DNA of 32,330 bases from an uncultured Oscillospiraceae bacterium (GCA_910589145.1 CAJUSD010000036.1:1-32330), one strand, 5' to 3'. Shown: positions 23,223 through 31,792, counted from the first letter of the stretch. Translations and numbers: made by a program. Notes: generated from the sequence alone by a model not told the origin.

Positions 23223-23608
23223 TTACCCTCATCCCCAGATAATAACCGTTTGATTTCCTCTACATCGTCTTTGGACAGTTCCGCCTTTTCCGCCAGTGCC
23301 GCAAACAGGCTTTTGGTAGACCCTTCATAGAAACGGGTTAACAGTGTATTGGTTTCCATTTCCTTGTAGTCTTTCATAGAAACCAAAGGGTTATAAAAGT
23401 TTAAGCGTCCTAATTTTTCACAGGATAAAAATCCCTTTTCGGTTAAACGTACCAACAGATTCTGCACAGTTTGAGTTTTCCAGCTGCCGCATCTTGATTT
23501 CCTCAATAATTCTAAAATTTCCCCTGTATGGATTTTTTCAGCACCGCTTTTCCAAATTGCCAGCATTATGGTTAGCTCACTATCAGGCAATCTTTTTTTA
23601 TCTTTCAA
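23219..23608 (-). CDS. BlaI/MecI-family transcriptional repressor
   Basis: 129 residues, the family's usual size. The winged helix (about 1-75) has LPDSELTIMLAIWKSG and the recognition region SWKTQTVQNLLVRLTEKGFLSCEKLGRLNFYNPLVS. The C-terminal helices (about 80-129) should dimerise and include the region where BlaR1-type proteases cut. Start is a TTG at 23608 with AGGA 8 bases upstream. It overlaps the protease gene by 4 bp. Two 30-bp palindromic sites lie at its promoter, so it represses its own operon. No beta-lactamase or PBP gene is nearby, so resistance is not implied. Confidence 0.92.
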   Translation of the reverse strand: MKDKKRLPDSELTIMLAIWKSGAEKIHTGEILELLRKSRCGSWKTQTVQNLLVRLTEKGFLSCEKLGRLNFYNPLVSMKDYKEMETNTLLTRFYEGSTKSLFAALAEKAELSKDDVEEIKRLLSGDEGK

Positions 23609-23633
23609 TTTTATTCCTCATTTCATAAAAAGT

Positions 23634-23663
23634 CTGTTTATCAGATTTAATTCTGCTAAACAG
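23634..23663. promoter_or_regulatory. BlaI operator 1 (leader)
   Basis: CTGTTTATCAGA, 6 bases, TCTGCTAAACAG: 12-bp arms with one mismatch. It lies downstream of the -10 box, in the transcribed leader of the BlaI gene, where it would block the polymerase. Confidence 0.7.
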
Positions 23664-23671
23664 TTATTTGT

Positions 23672-23701
23672 CTGTTTGATAGAATACTACTTTTTGAACA
23701 G
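23672..23701. promoter_or_regulatory. BlaI operator 2 (core promoter)
   Basis: CTGTTT (23672-23677) and GAACAG (23696-23701) are outer half-sites with the same 30-bp overall span as operator 1, though the inner bases are not palindromic. It covers the -10 box and spacer. Centres of the two sites are 38 bp apart. Confidence 0.55.
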
Positions 23702-23709
23702 CTTGTCAA
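23681..23709 (-). promoter_or_regulatory. Sigma-A promoter of the BlaI-BlaR1-type operon
   Basis: On the minus strand TTGACA (23709-23704), a 17-bp spacer and TATTCT (23686-23681). Strong match, overlapped by operator 2. Confidence 0.82.
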
Positions 23710-23744
23710 GTGTTATTGGGGTCACTTCTTTAATATTAAAAAGT

Positions 23745-23767
23745 ACAGCGGCTTATGTTAGGCCGCT
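23745..23767 (-). terminator. Terminator hairpin, probably ending the AraC-regulator transcript
   Basis: CAGCGGC (23745-23751) pairs with GCCGCTG (23761-23767). On the minus strand it is followed by TACTTTTTAATATT. It lies after the hairpin element at 23831-24045 and before the BlaI promoter, so it would insulate that operon. Confidence 0.65.
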
Positions 23768-23830
23768 GCACATCTAATTCTGGGATAGTCTATTAGTTTG
23801 AATTTAATGGCTTTCGGTATTTTCTTGGGC

Positions 23831-24045
23831 TGCTATAGGTACGCCATCATGGCAAACTTTCAGTTTGCTGTCTCTTAAAAGGTTTATGATTTCTTTAAGC
23901 AAGCTGGGAGTATTTCACGTCTTGCGGGTTCAGTTCAGCAAAGCTGAACTGGCGACCAGGGAACTTTTCAGGAGTGCAGCTCCGCTGCACAACCTTGGGA
24001 CCTTCAAACCTTTTTCATCTGCCCTGGCTTGTACTCGTCTTAGGT
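23831..24045 (-). repeat. Modular hairpin-rich element, copy C
   Basis: This fills the gap after the AraC-regulator gene. In minus sense it begins about 10 bp past the stop with ACCTAAGAC, then ATGAAAAAGGTTTGAAGGTCC, and two added hairpins, GTGCAGC/GCTGCAC (23974-23990) and CAGTTCAGC/GCTGAACTG (23931-23951). Then come the 41 bases shared exactly with copy B (23868-23908), the terminal 29 bases shared with B (23841-23869) and TGCTATAGGT (23831-23840) as in copy A. It lacks the AAGCCC/GGGCTT stem of A and B, so it is an internally shortened version. No gene is present. Confidence 0.75.
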
Positions 24046-24055
24046 TATCTCTACC

Positions 24056-26383
24056 CTAAAGCGTTTCCCTATATTTCCCAGGGGTAACGCCATAGTATTT
24101 TTTATACACCTTGATAAAAGTATTGGCACTTCCGAAACCAGTAATAGAGGCAATTTCCGCAATACTTAGGGAGCGGTTCGCCAGTAGTTCCTGGGCATAG
24201 CTGACACGGTAACTGTTTACATAACCCACAAACCCTTCCCCGGAAATCTCTTTAAATATACTGCTTAAATAAGTATAGGAAATACCCAATGTATCGGCAG
24301 TTTCCGCAAGGGTTATATTTCCATTGGTCTGGCGAATTAAAATGTCAATTTTCTGCATCAGCTGTTGACTCTGATTCTGGTTTTGCTGCTGGATATAGTC
24401 GCTGACATTTTTAAAAATCGCAAGCACAACCTCTTTCTTTTGGACAATATCCTGTTTGTCTGACAGAACTTTATACAAATTAGGCTGTTCTGGGAAAATC
24501 TGCTCTGTTGTAGAACGGATTTCATAAATAGTCCGTACTGCAGTTCCGATTAAGGCATAAAATAAATTTTGAATCCGTTCCGGTGTAACCTGTGCATTTG
24601 ACAGATTTTCCTCTACAATTTGCTCTGTAAGGGCCCGCTGCCGGGAAACATCACCAATCTTGATTAGATTGATTAACTGTTGTTCTGTTCCAATGGCATA
24701 TACGAAGGATGGGCCAGGAAGTGTTTTCACCTCATCAATATAAATGATACTGCCCTTTCCGCGTATTTCACAATGCTTCAGCGCCGCCAAAGCATCAATG
24801 AAGGACATATTGAACTGTGTAATGCTGCTGTAACAACCTCCTATGCCAACAGAGACAGCAACTCCAAATGAAGTTTGAAGAATGTTTTGCATCTGCCGAA
24901 GCAGGCTGTCTGTCTCCTGGAAGGCACTGGAATCCTGGTAAAAGCAAAACAGGCTGACAAAAGTTTTATAATCCTTTGGAAAGGTATGGCAGGAAAACAG
25001 CTCCTTTCCCTGCTCCAATGCCAGTTGGTTCAAGGCGCCCTCTATTTGCCCGTTTTGACGGCGTGAAAAATGCTGGGTTCCATATAAATCTAATTCTAAA
25101 ACAACTGTTAGGTATTGTGTCCCACTCATGGAAATTCCCAGTTCCTCACATCGTTCGATTGCATCCCGGGCTGACAGCTTGCCGGAAATTAAACTGTTTA
25201 GTAAATTATCCTGAAGAAATGGCTTGTTTTTTTCATAGAGAACATGGAGGAGATGGTTTTCACGATAGGCTGAATTAATGATCTGTTGTATAAAGGACAG
25301 CTCGTTACCGGAGATTTCCAGGTCGGAGCGGGCGTCCTTATCGGAAAACGAACGGATTAATGACACAATGCTGCAAATTGGCTGGTACAGTCGAATGGTC
25401 AACAGGTAGGAAAGGGTCAGGCTGAGGATAAGGGCAATTACAAGAATTACAATCGTAGTCGTTTTAATATTGGCAGAACTTTGATAAATAAAGGAAAGAG
25501 GGGTAACAGCCAAATATGTCCACTGGTAATCCTTTGAAACACAATAGGTTGTTAGATAATCCGTATTTTTTGATTCACTGATCTGATATCCCTCTGAAAT
25601 GTCCCTATTAATTTTGCTCCAAAGCTTTTGTACTTCAGATTCAGAAGGGGAGAAGTCGGATGGGCTGCTGATTAGGATATTGCCGCTGCTGTCCAAAACA
25701 TAATAGGAAGAATACGGTGCTTCCTGGGGATTTCCCAAAGACTGCCTTAATTGGTCAGAGGACAGGCTAAGAACGATCATACCTGTGGGAATATTGGAAT
25801 CAATCGGAATGGAACGGGCAAAACACAATGCTTTTTGCTCAATATCGTTTTCCTTCATCTGCTGCCCCCAGTAGAGAAACTGCGGATGAGACTGGCTGAC
25901 CGCCGATAATTCAGGCGTGTTGCTGTAGGGATTTATTTTTGTAAAGAAAAGCGATGTGCTGTATTTTGAATCCCGGTTTAAAACTGTATTGGTTTTGGAA
26001 AGGTATATCCACAGATTTTCCCCTTCCTCATCCAGATTGGAAATACTGGCAATTGATTTTTGACAGGCCAACTGAAAATAGTTATTATTTAAGCTGCTGT
26101 AAGTCGCTGTTTTCAGATTGCTCTCCATTGCCAATTGGAAGGTCATCCGATCCAGCTTGGCAAGGTGGTTTTCTACCTCGCTTTGTGCCTGGCGGGTTAG
26201 CTGGAGATTGGTGTCATTGACGACTTCCATAATCCGGCGGTTGCAGATGGAGTAGACCAGCATCCCCAGAATCGTCACACATAAAACAATTAAGACATTA
26301 ATCAATATCATTAGACGGACAAAAATACTGTCTCGGCGAAACAGTTTAAGGGTACCAGAAAGGTTTTCGTTCCAGGACGGCAT
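24056..26383 (-). CDS. Membrane-bound AraC-family regulator with extracytoplasmic sensor (YesS-like)
   Basis: 775 residues. Membrane helix 1 (about 22-46), an extracytoplasmic domain of about 260 residues of the Cache type (YYVLDSSGNILISS, WTYLAVTPLSFIYQSS), helix 2 (about 308-330) and a HAMP-like linker. Then a cytoplasmic middle domain of about 280 residues and a C-terminal double helix-turn-helix (about 675-775: ITLAETADTLGISYTYLSSIFKE and LSIAEIASITGFGSANTFIKVYKKYYGVTPGKYR). Such one-component regulators in Firmicutes sense sugars and switch on Lpl-type importers, which matches the neighbouring permease, binding protein and GH43 genes. Start has GGGAGGG 8 bases upstream. It has its own promoter. 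Confidence 0.92.
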   Translation of the reverse strand: MPSWNENLSGTLKLFRRDSIFVRLMILINVLIVLCVTILGMLVYSICNRRIMEVVNDTNLQLTRQAQSEVENHLAKLDRMTFQLAMESNLKTATYSSLNNNYFQLACQKSIASISNLDEEGENLWIYLSKTNTVLNRDSKYSTSLFFTKINPYSNTPELSAVSQSHPQFLYWGQQMKENDIEQKALCFARSIPIDSNIPTGMIVLSLSSDQLRQSLGNPQEAPYSSYYVLDSSGNILISSPSDFSPSESEVQKLWSKINRDISEGYQISESKNTDYLTTYCVSKDYQWTYLAVTPLSFIYQSSANIKTTTIVILVIALILSLTLSYLLTIRLYQPICSIVSLIRSFSDKDARSDLEISGNELSFIQQIINSAYRENHLLHVLYEKNKPFLQDNLLNSLISGKLSARDAIERCEELGISMSGTQYLTVVLELDLYGTQHFSRRQNGQIEGALNQLALEQGKELFSCHTFPKDYKTFVSLFCFYQDSSAFQETDSLLRQMQNILQTSFGVAVSVGIGGCYSSITQFNMSFIDALAALKHCEIRGKGSIIYIDEVKTLPGPSFVYAIGTEQQLINLIKIGDVSRQRALTEQIVEENLSNAQVTPERIQNLFYALIGTAVRTIYEIRSTTEQIFPEQPNLYKVLSDKQDIVQKKEVVLAIFKNVSDYIQQQNQNQSQQLMQKIDILIRQTNGNITLAETADTLGISYTYLSSIFKEISGEGFVGYVNSYRVSYAQELLANRSLSIAEIASITGFGSANTFIKVYKKYYGVTPGKYRETL

Positions 26384-26461
26384 AGGTGCATCCCTCCCTT
26401 TTCAAAAAAGGATATGTTAAATCTGCCCAATTTCCTGTAGTAACTTTTTCATTTATAGACT

Positions 26462-26490
26462 ATTATACCAAAATAAAAGGGAGGATGCAA
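26462..26490 (-). promoter_or_regulatory. Sigma-A promoter of the AraC-type regulator gene
   Basis: On the minus strand TTGCAT (26490-26485), a 17-bp spacer and a perfect TATAAT (26467-26462), about 78 bp before the start codon. It comes right after the terminator of the GH43 gene, so the regulator is transcribed separately. Confidence 0.72.
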
Positions 26491-26496
26491 GCAAAA

Positions 26497-26535
26497 TGAC
26501 CATCCAGACATTCCCTGAAAATGCCTGAATGGTCA
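26497..26535 (-). terminator. Terminator hairpin after the GH43 gene
   Basis: TGACCATCCAGACATT (26497-26512) pairs with AATGCCTGAATGGTCA (26520-26535), with two or three mismatches. On the minus strand it is followed by TTTTGCTTGC, a short T-run. It lies 18 bp past the GH43 stop. Confidence 0.7.
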
Positions 26536-26552
26536 AAAGCAACTAAATTTTA

Positions 26553-28136
26553 TTAAATTTCCTGATACTCAAACCAATCAAAATCGGCAAAAGACTGGCT
26601 GATCTTTCCGTTAGAAGTTGCATACATTCCAAGGAATGTCCCAGTAAAACGGTTAGCCTCGCTGACGCTGTATGGAGAAAGGCATATATTTTCTGCCAGA
26701 ACATTCCAGGGCTGTACAAACCCGTCTTCACCAATTATGGCAAAAGAAAAAGTGCAGTCTGTCCCTGCAGACTCTATCCGAAGCAGCATTTCTTTTGACT
26801 GGCAGGGAAGCTGGACAGTAACCGTTTCCTGTCCAGACACCCTTTGAATAAGGCGAATTTGTTTTTCTCCTTCTAAAAGCCCTGTTTCAAAACGGAGATG
26901 GTATCCGGCGCTCATCAGGATAACAAGCCCAGCCCATTCCCCTTCCTGAGCGGGTTTAAATTCCATCCGGGTTTGAACGCAGAAGGAAAGGTGCTGCTGC
27001 CGACGGCCTATAAAGGCAGGGCAATGATATTCCGAGAGCGTTTGAGGGCAACAGAACAACCGCAGAAATCCCGGACGATCCTTTAAAGAATAGGGTGGAA
27101 ATTCTGCGCTGGGAGTTCGTAACAGGCTGAATGGATATGGCAGCGTCGGCGTGTCGAACTGCTCACAGGCAGGGAGGCTTGGCCAATGGTGTTCCGGCAG
27201 GTTGGGAGCTGGAAAACTGAATTCAATACGTCCGGTATCAGGGCTGAAAACCGGCCATTCGTCTTCCCAGATAACCGGGACAGCATAGGTTTCCCTTCCC
27301 AAACGCCGGAAAGCTCCTCCGTCTGGACGGGATGCAAGCATAAACGCCCACCATTCGCCGTTCTGCGTTTCGATTAAATCTGCATGGCCGGTACTATTGA
27401 TTTCACTTTTCCTTGAAAAATTACGATGGGTAAAAATCGGGTTGCGGGGGTTGACCTCATAAGGCCCTGTAAGAGAATGGCTGCGGAAAATAGAAACTGC
27501 ATGGTTCATAGAGGTTCCACCCTCCGCAATCATTAGGTAGTAGTATTCTCCAATATGGTAAAGGTGCGGGCCTTCCGGGGCAGAGGCGTTATATACTGCG
27601 CCATCGGTGCGTAGGATATGGCGTTCCCCTAACAGCTTACCTGATTGGACATCCAATTCCTGAAGCCAAATATAGCGGGAAGAACCTGTGCTTTCTGGTT
27701 CCGGACGCATATTTCCCAAATAATAAACCTTTCCGCTGTCAAAGAACAGCGTAGGATCAATTCCCTGAGCCCCTTCAATAACAGTTGGTTCCGACCATGG
27801 GCCTGCGGGATTCTTTGCTGTAACAAAAAAGTTAATATTATTCCAGTAGTTTTCATCCTGTACCAGGGTTGTCACCATATAGAAGGTTCCCTCATGGTAT
27901 CGAATGGTTGGGGCATAAATTCCCTTTGAGGGGGCTGTCCCGTCTAGTGGAAGTTGGGAGGGACGTGTCAGGCAGTACCCAATTTGATGCCAATGCGCCA
28001 GGTCGCGGGAATGGAATACTGGTACGCCGGGAAAATATTCAAAAGTGGAGGTGGCAAGGTAATAATCTTCCCCAACCCGGCAAACAGAAGGATCAGGATA
28101 AAAACCAGGGAGAATGGGATTGTGAAGGGTTTTCAT
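26553..28136 (-). CDS. Glycoside hydrolase family 43 beta-xylosidase (XynB-like)
   Basis: 527 residues from the ATG at 28136, which follows AAAGGAG; an upstream in-frame start at 28175 has no site. No signal peptide, so it acts in the cytoplasm on imported oligosaccharides. The five-bladed propeller (about 1-300) starts NPILPGFYPDPSVCRVGEDYYLATSTFEYFPGVPVFHSRDL, with the catalytic base Asp in YPDPS, the pKa-tuning Asp in GIDPTLF and the acid Glu in APEGPHLY. A C-terminal beta-sandwich (about 330-527) is typical of GH43 xylosidases of about 530 residues. It probably releases xylose, though arabinosidase activity is possible. It follows the importer genes, with a terminator-like hairpin between. 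Confidence 0.9.
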   Translation of the reverse strand: MKTLHNPILPGFYPDPSVCRVGEDYYLATSTFEYFPGVPVFHSRDLAHWHQIGYCLTRPSQLPLDGTAPSKGIYAPTIRYHEGTFYMVTTLVQDENYWNNINFFVTAKNPAGPWSEPTVIEGAQGIDPTLFFDSGKVYYLGNMRPEPESTGSSRYIWLQELDVQSGKLLGERHILRTDGAVYNASAPEGPHLYHIGEYYYLMIAEGGTSMNHAVSIFRSHSLTGPYEVNPRNPIFTHRNFSRKSEINSTGHADLIETQNGEWWAFMLASRPDGGAFRRLGRETYAVPVIWEDEWPVFSPDTGRIEFSFPAPNLPEHHWPSLPACEQFDTPTLPYPFSLLRTPSAEFPPYSLKDRPGFLRLFCCPQTLSEYHCPAFIGRRQQHLSFCVQTRMEFKPAQEGEWAGLVILMSAGYHLRFETGLLEGEKQIRLIQRVSGQETVTVQLPCQSKEMLLRIESAGTDCTFSFAIIGEDGFVQPWNVLAENICLSPYSVSEANRFTGTFLGMYATSNGKISQSFADFDWFEYQEI

Positions 28137-28162
28137 ATGGCTGTCTCTCCTTTCAAGAAAAA

Positions 28163-28183
28163 GGGAGAGCTGCACGCTCTCCC
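28163..28183 (-). terminator. Intra-operon terminator between binding-protein and GH43 genes
   Basis: GGGAGAGC (28163-28170) and GCTCTCCC (28176-28183) form a perfect 8-bp stem with a 5-base loop. On the minus strand it is followed by TTTTTC. It ends just before the ribosome binding site of the GH43 gene, so part of the transcripts may stop here. This would give more importer than hydrolase mRNA. Confidence 0.75.
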
Positions 28184-28228
28184 CGCAAAAGCCTGCTTTC
28201 GTTTCCCCCTATTATGCCATAATATTGA

Positions 28229-29848
28229 TTATCTGGCAAGATAACGGTCATAGGCAGCCTGCTGAACCTTTAAAACTTCAGGAAGCCCTAATTTTTCCAG
28301 CGTTGCAAGGTAATCGTCAAAACTATTAGTGGATTCGATTCCCATAACATACTGGTTAATCATTTCATCGGTGTAGGTTTTGACTTCCTGATAGGTAGTA
28401 TTAATAACGCTGCGTTCTTCCTCGGTAAATGTAAGGGTGGTTGGCCATTTGTTTCCAGATACATACTGCTTGTATGCATCGCGCTGAGCGTTCTGATTAT
28501 CGGAATTCATGGCGTTTTCATAGGCAATATCAGAACGGTAAGGCCACATATCGCGGAACCCTAAAAGAATCAGCTTGGACATACCGGCGTTATCCGGATC
28601 TTTCATAACAAGATCAGTATACTTGAAGGTTCCATTTTCACGGACAAAGGTTTCCCCCTCTATGCCAAAGTTTGTGGCAATATGTCCTTCTTCGCTGTGA
28701 ATCCAGTCCAAAAATTGAATGATTTGCTCTTTATACTGGCTCTTAGCGCTGACAGAAGTACCTTTTCCATATTTGTTCTGCTGTTCTTTTGTAACTTGTT
28801 TGCCGTTTTGATCTTTCAGCGGAGGAATGCTGACAAATTCCGCTTCTGGGTTGATCTGCTTAATCAGGTTGTTCAGGTAGTCAATACGGACAAAGTTATC
28901 ATAGGTGATAGCCGAAAGTTCATTGGTTAGGCGGGATTCCCATACCTTCATATCATTGGTGGAATATTCCGCGTCAATCAGCCCTTCTCCGTACAGTTTG
29001 CTGACATATTTTAGCCCTTCCAGAAAACGTGGATCGGAATAGGTATATTTTACCTGACCGCCTTCTTCAAAAAATGCGTCCTTGATATACACCCCAAAGG
29101 GTTCCATAAACCCGTTCAAATCATTGAACTTGCCGCGGCAGGTCCAGGGGATTTCATCCTGCTGGCCGTTTTGATTCAGGTCGTAGGTTTGGAAGAACTT
29201 CAGGAATTCATACATTTCATCTGTAGTTGTGGGCATAGACAGCCCTTCCTTTTTCACAATATCCTCGCGTACCAGGAACATACCATAGGTTCTTACTGCG
29301 GTCAGGCGCGGCAGGTAATATAAATGTCCATCATCAGTCATAATGTCTTTTTTCATGCCGTCCCGCTCGCTGAACAGCTTTTGGATGTTAGGCATACTGG
29401 ATTCAACCCATGGGAGGAGGTCTTCAAAAACCTTGTTTACGCCGCCGTTGTTGAGTACATTCATATCATGGTGAATCATCAGGTCGGGAATATCGCCGGA
29501 TGCTACCAGAATGTTAAATTTTTCGGTGTACTGGTTTGCATCGGAAGGCGCAAGCTCCCAGTTGAAGTTTATGCCCGCCTTTTCACTGATGTTTTTTATA
29601 AAGGGCATATCATTTGATATGGGGCCTTCGGCGCGGGCCTGCATAAGTACCCGGACTGTAGGAGTTTCTCCGGAAGATTGCGGGGTGCTGGCAGAGGGAG
29701 CGCCGCCAGATGTGGATTGGGTTTGTGCTGGAGTTGAACCTGAAGGGGATTGGGATGATGTGGAGGATGGAGAACCATTGCATCCCGCAATACTTGCTGT
29801 GGACAATGCCAATAGCAGGCAAAGAGTACGTTTCCAGTTTCTGTTCAT
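28229..29848 (-). CDS. Solute-binding lipoprotein of an Lpl-type oligosaccharide ABC importer
   Basis: 539 residues. MNRNWKRTLCLLLALSTASIAGC is a lipoprotein signal with the lipobox ending at Cys23. A Ser/Thr/Pro/Gln-rich tether of about 40 residues follows (residues 24-64), then a large type-1 extracellular binding domain typical of the LplA group (VASGDIPDLMIHHD, YYLPRLTAVRTYGMFLVREDIVKKEGL, TTDEMYEFLKFFQTYD with the calcium-loop-like DLNQNGQQDEIPW). It is anchored outside the membrane and hands sugar to the two permeases encoded upstream. Start has AAAGGAG 10 bases upstream. The sugar is not readable from sequence; the GH43 gene suggests xylo- or arabinoxylo-oligosaccharides. Confidence 0.92.
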   Translation of the reverse strand: MNRNWKRTLCLLLALSTASIAGCNGSPSSTSSQSPSGSTPAQTQSTSGGAPSASTPQSSGETPTVRVLMQARAEGPISNDMPFIKNISEKAGINFNWELAPSDANQYTEKFNILVASGDIPDLMIHHDMNVLNNGGVNKVFEDLLPWVESSMPNIQKLFSERDGMKKDIMTDDGHLYYLPRLTAVRTYGMFLVREDIVKKEGLSMPTTTDEMYEFLKFFQTYDLNQNGQQDEIPWTCRGKFNDLNGFMEPFGVYIKDAFFEEGGQVKYTYSDPRFLEGLKYVSKLYGEGLIDAEYSTNDMKVWESRLTNELSAITYDNFVRIDYLNNLIKQINPEAEFVSIPPLKDQNGKQVTKEQQNKYGKGTSVSAKSQYKEQIIQFLDWIHSEEGHIATNFGIEGETFVRENGTFKYTDLVMKDPDNAGMSKLILLGFRDMWPYRSDIAYENAMNSDNQNAQRDAYKQYVSGNKWPTTLTFTEEERSVINTTYQEVKTYTDEMINQYVMGIESTNSFDDYLATLEKLGLPEVLKVQQAAYDRYLAR

Positions 29849-29929
29849 AAATGAAAGACTCCTTTCTGTAAATAGGAATTGCTTATAGATAATATGGGAT
29901 TGACATTTAAAACCACAAGAGGGACTTGC

Positions 29930-30808
29930 TTATCCTTTGACGGAACCAATCATAACACCCTGTACAAAATACTTTTGAATAAAAGGATAAACAACCAAAA
30001 TAGGAAGAGTGGCCGCAATAATTGTGGCATATTTGACGGCCTCGCCAACAATAGCCCTGTCGTCTGCGGTAGAATCCACTACAATATCCGTCTGGTTCTG
30101 GATTACCAGGTTGCGGAGCATAATCTGTAAAGGCAGCTTGGATTGATCGTTTAAATACATCATGGCGCTGAAAAAGCTGTTCCAGTGTCCTACTGCATAA
30201 AACATACCAACTGTCACCAAAGACGGCAGGGAAAGGGGAAGAATAATCCTCAGCAGAATAGTAAAATGACTTGCACCATCAATACGGGCAGATTCCTCCA
30301 AAGCGCCAGGAATCGCGTCAAAAAATGTCCTCATAATAATGACATAGTAAGAGGAAATTGCTCCAGGGATAACCAGGGCCCAAATAGTATCCCTCATTTT
30401 TAAGCCGTTTACCAAAACGAACTGTGGAATTAGTCCAGCATGGAACAGCATGGGAAAGAAAACAAAAAGATTCCAAAATTTCCTGCCAATAAAGCTTTTC
30501 CTGGAAAGAGGATAAGCAGCAAAAACAGTTCCAAAGATATTAATGAATGTACCAACCACAGTATAAACAATCGTATTCCAATAGGAACGCCATATCATCG
30601 GATAATTGGCAACCATGCGGTAAGCGCGGAAATTAAGCCCTTTGGGGATAACGCCGATTTCACCGCGGGAAATAAAGACAGGATCGCTTAAAGAAGCGGC
30701 AGCGATGTAAAGAAAGGGGTACAGGGTGGCAATACAGACCAAAAACATAACAAGGCCATTTAAGATGAGGAAGGCTTTTCTTCCAAAGCCATTATTCACA
30801 CCAACCAT
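29930..30808 (-). CDS. Carbohydrate ABC importer permease, LplC/YtcP type
   Basis: 292 residues with six membrane helices. The cytoplasmic EAA loop, which docks the ATPase, reads ALEESARIDGASHFTILLRIILPLSLP (about 185-212). The C-terminal IQKYFVQGVMIGSVKG is characteristic of this permease group. Start has AAGGAGG 10 bases upstream. It lies 24 bp after its partner permease and 81 bp before the binding-protein gene. No ATPase gene is present in the cluster, as is common for Lpl-type systems that borrow a shared MsmX-like ATPase. Confidence 0.93.
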   Translation of the reverse strand: MVGVNNGFGRKAFLILNGLVMFLVCIATLYPFLYIAAASLSDPVFISRGEIGVIPKGLNFRAYRMVANYPMIWRSYWNTIVYTVVGTFINIFGTVFAAYPLSRKSFIGRKFWNLFVFFPMLFHAGLIPQFVLVNGLKMRDTIWALVIPGAISSYYVIIMRTFFDAIPGALEESARIDGASHFTILLRIILPLSLPSLVTVGMFYAVGHWNSFFSAMMYLNDQSKLPLQIMLRNLVIQNQTDIVVDSTADDRAIVGEAVKYATIIAATLPILVVYPFIQKYFVQGVMIGSVKG

Positions 30809-30832
30809 AATAATAAAACCTCCTTATCCGTT

Positions 30833-31792
30833 CTACCAAAGCGAGGTGTCGGTGAGTTTACGGGAAAGCTTATTAGCCGCCACCACCATACCAAACCCAA
30901 TGAGGGATTGGAAAAGCCCCACAGCAGCAGAATAACTATAGCTGGATTCCAGGATGCCGCGGCGGTAAACATAGGTACTGAATACATCGGCAGTAGAATA
31001 AATAGCCGGACTATACAAAAGAATAATCATTTCATATCCTACTTCCAGCAGGCTGCCGATACGGATAAGGAACATGACAACAATAGTTGGGGCAATGCCG
31101 GGAAGGGTAATATGCCAGGTTTGGCGAAGCCTTCCCGCGCCATCAATCCCAGCAGCTTCATATAATTCACTGTTAATGCCAGTCAGGGCCGCGATATAAA
31201 TGATAGCACCCCATCCAGTTTCCTTCCAAACAGCTTGAATGGTCATAATTGCCCAAAAATATTGGGGGCGTTGGAGAAAGGCAACTGACCTGCCTCCAAA
31301 CATATGAGTAATAATATTGTTGACAAGCCCGGTACTGGGGGAAAGGAATGTGACAATAATACTTGCAACAACAACTGTAGAAACAAAGTGCGGCAAGTAA
31401 CTAATTGTCTGGATGACCCGCTTCACACCAGTATGGGCTATTTCATTTAACAAAAGTGCGAAAATAATAGGCGTTGTAAATGCAAAGGCGAGATTTAATA
31501 GGTTAATGCCAAGGGTATTTTTGAGCAGCCTTCCAAAGTAGATGGAATCAAAGAATTCCATAAAGTTTTGAAGCCCTACGAAATGGCTTCCTAAAAAACC
31601 CTTATAAATATCGTAATCGGTAAGGCTCATAAAAAACGCAGTAAAAACAGGGATATACTTAAAGAGGACATAATAAATAACAACTGGCAAAAACATTAGA
31701 TATAGATGGTATTCGCCCCGTACCTGGTTCCAAAGGATACGAAGCTTCCCCTTTTTAGGGGAGTTTGCCAGGGAGGATTTGTTGGAAGTCAT
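30833..31792 (-). CDS. Carbohydrate ABC importer permease, LplB/YteP type
   Basis: 319 residues from the ATG at 31792, which has AAAAGGGG about 9 bases upstream; the ATG at 31816 has no ribosome binding site. A charged N-terminus of about 35 residues precedes six membrane helices. The EAA loop reads ELYEAAGIDGAGRLRQTWHITLPGIAPTI (about 215-243). It is the first gene of the importer operon and forms the membrane channel with the downstream permease. The leader upstream is long (over 200 bp, AT-rich) and contains repeated ATCGTT motifs that may bind the AraC-type regulator. Confidence 0.92.
   Translation of the reverse strand: MTSNKSSLANSPKKGKLRILWNQVRGEYHLYLMFLPVVIYYVLFKYIPVFTAFFMSLTDYDIYKGFLGSHFVGLQNFMEFFDSIYFGRLLKNTLGINLLNLAFAFTTPIIFALLLNEIAHTGVKRVIQTISYLPHFVSTVVVASIIVTFLSPSTGLVNNIITHMFGGRSVAFLQRPQYFWAIMTIQAVWKETGWGAIIYIAALTGINSELYEAAGIDGAGRLRQTWHITLPGIAPTIVVMFLIRIGSLLEVGYEMIILLYSPAIYSTADVFSTYVYRRGILESSYSYSAAVGLFQSLIGFGMVVAANKLSRKLTDTSLW

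Noticed and set aside
23219..23608. A beta-lactam resistance locus, suggested by the BlaI/BlaR1-type genes
   Set aside because: No beta-lactamase or penicillin-binding protein is encoded nearby, and the sensor's outer domain is M23-like rather than penicillin-binding.
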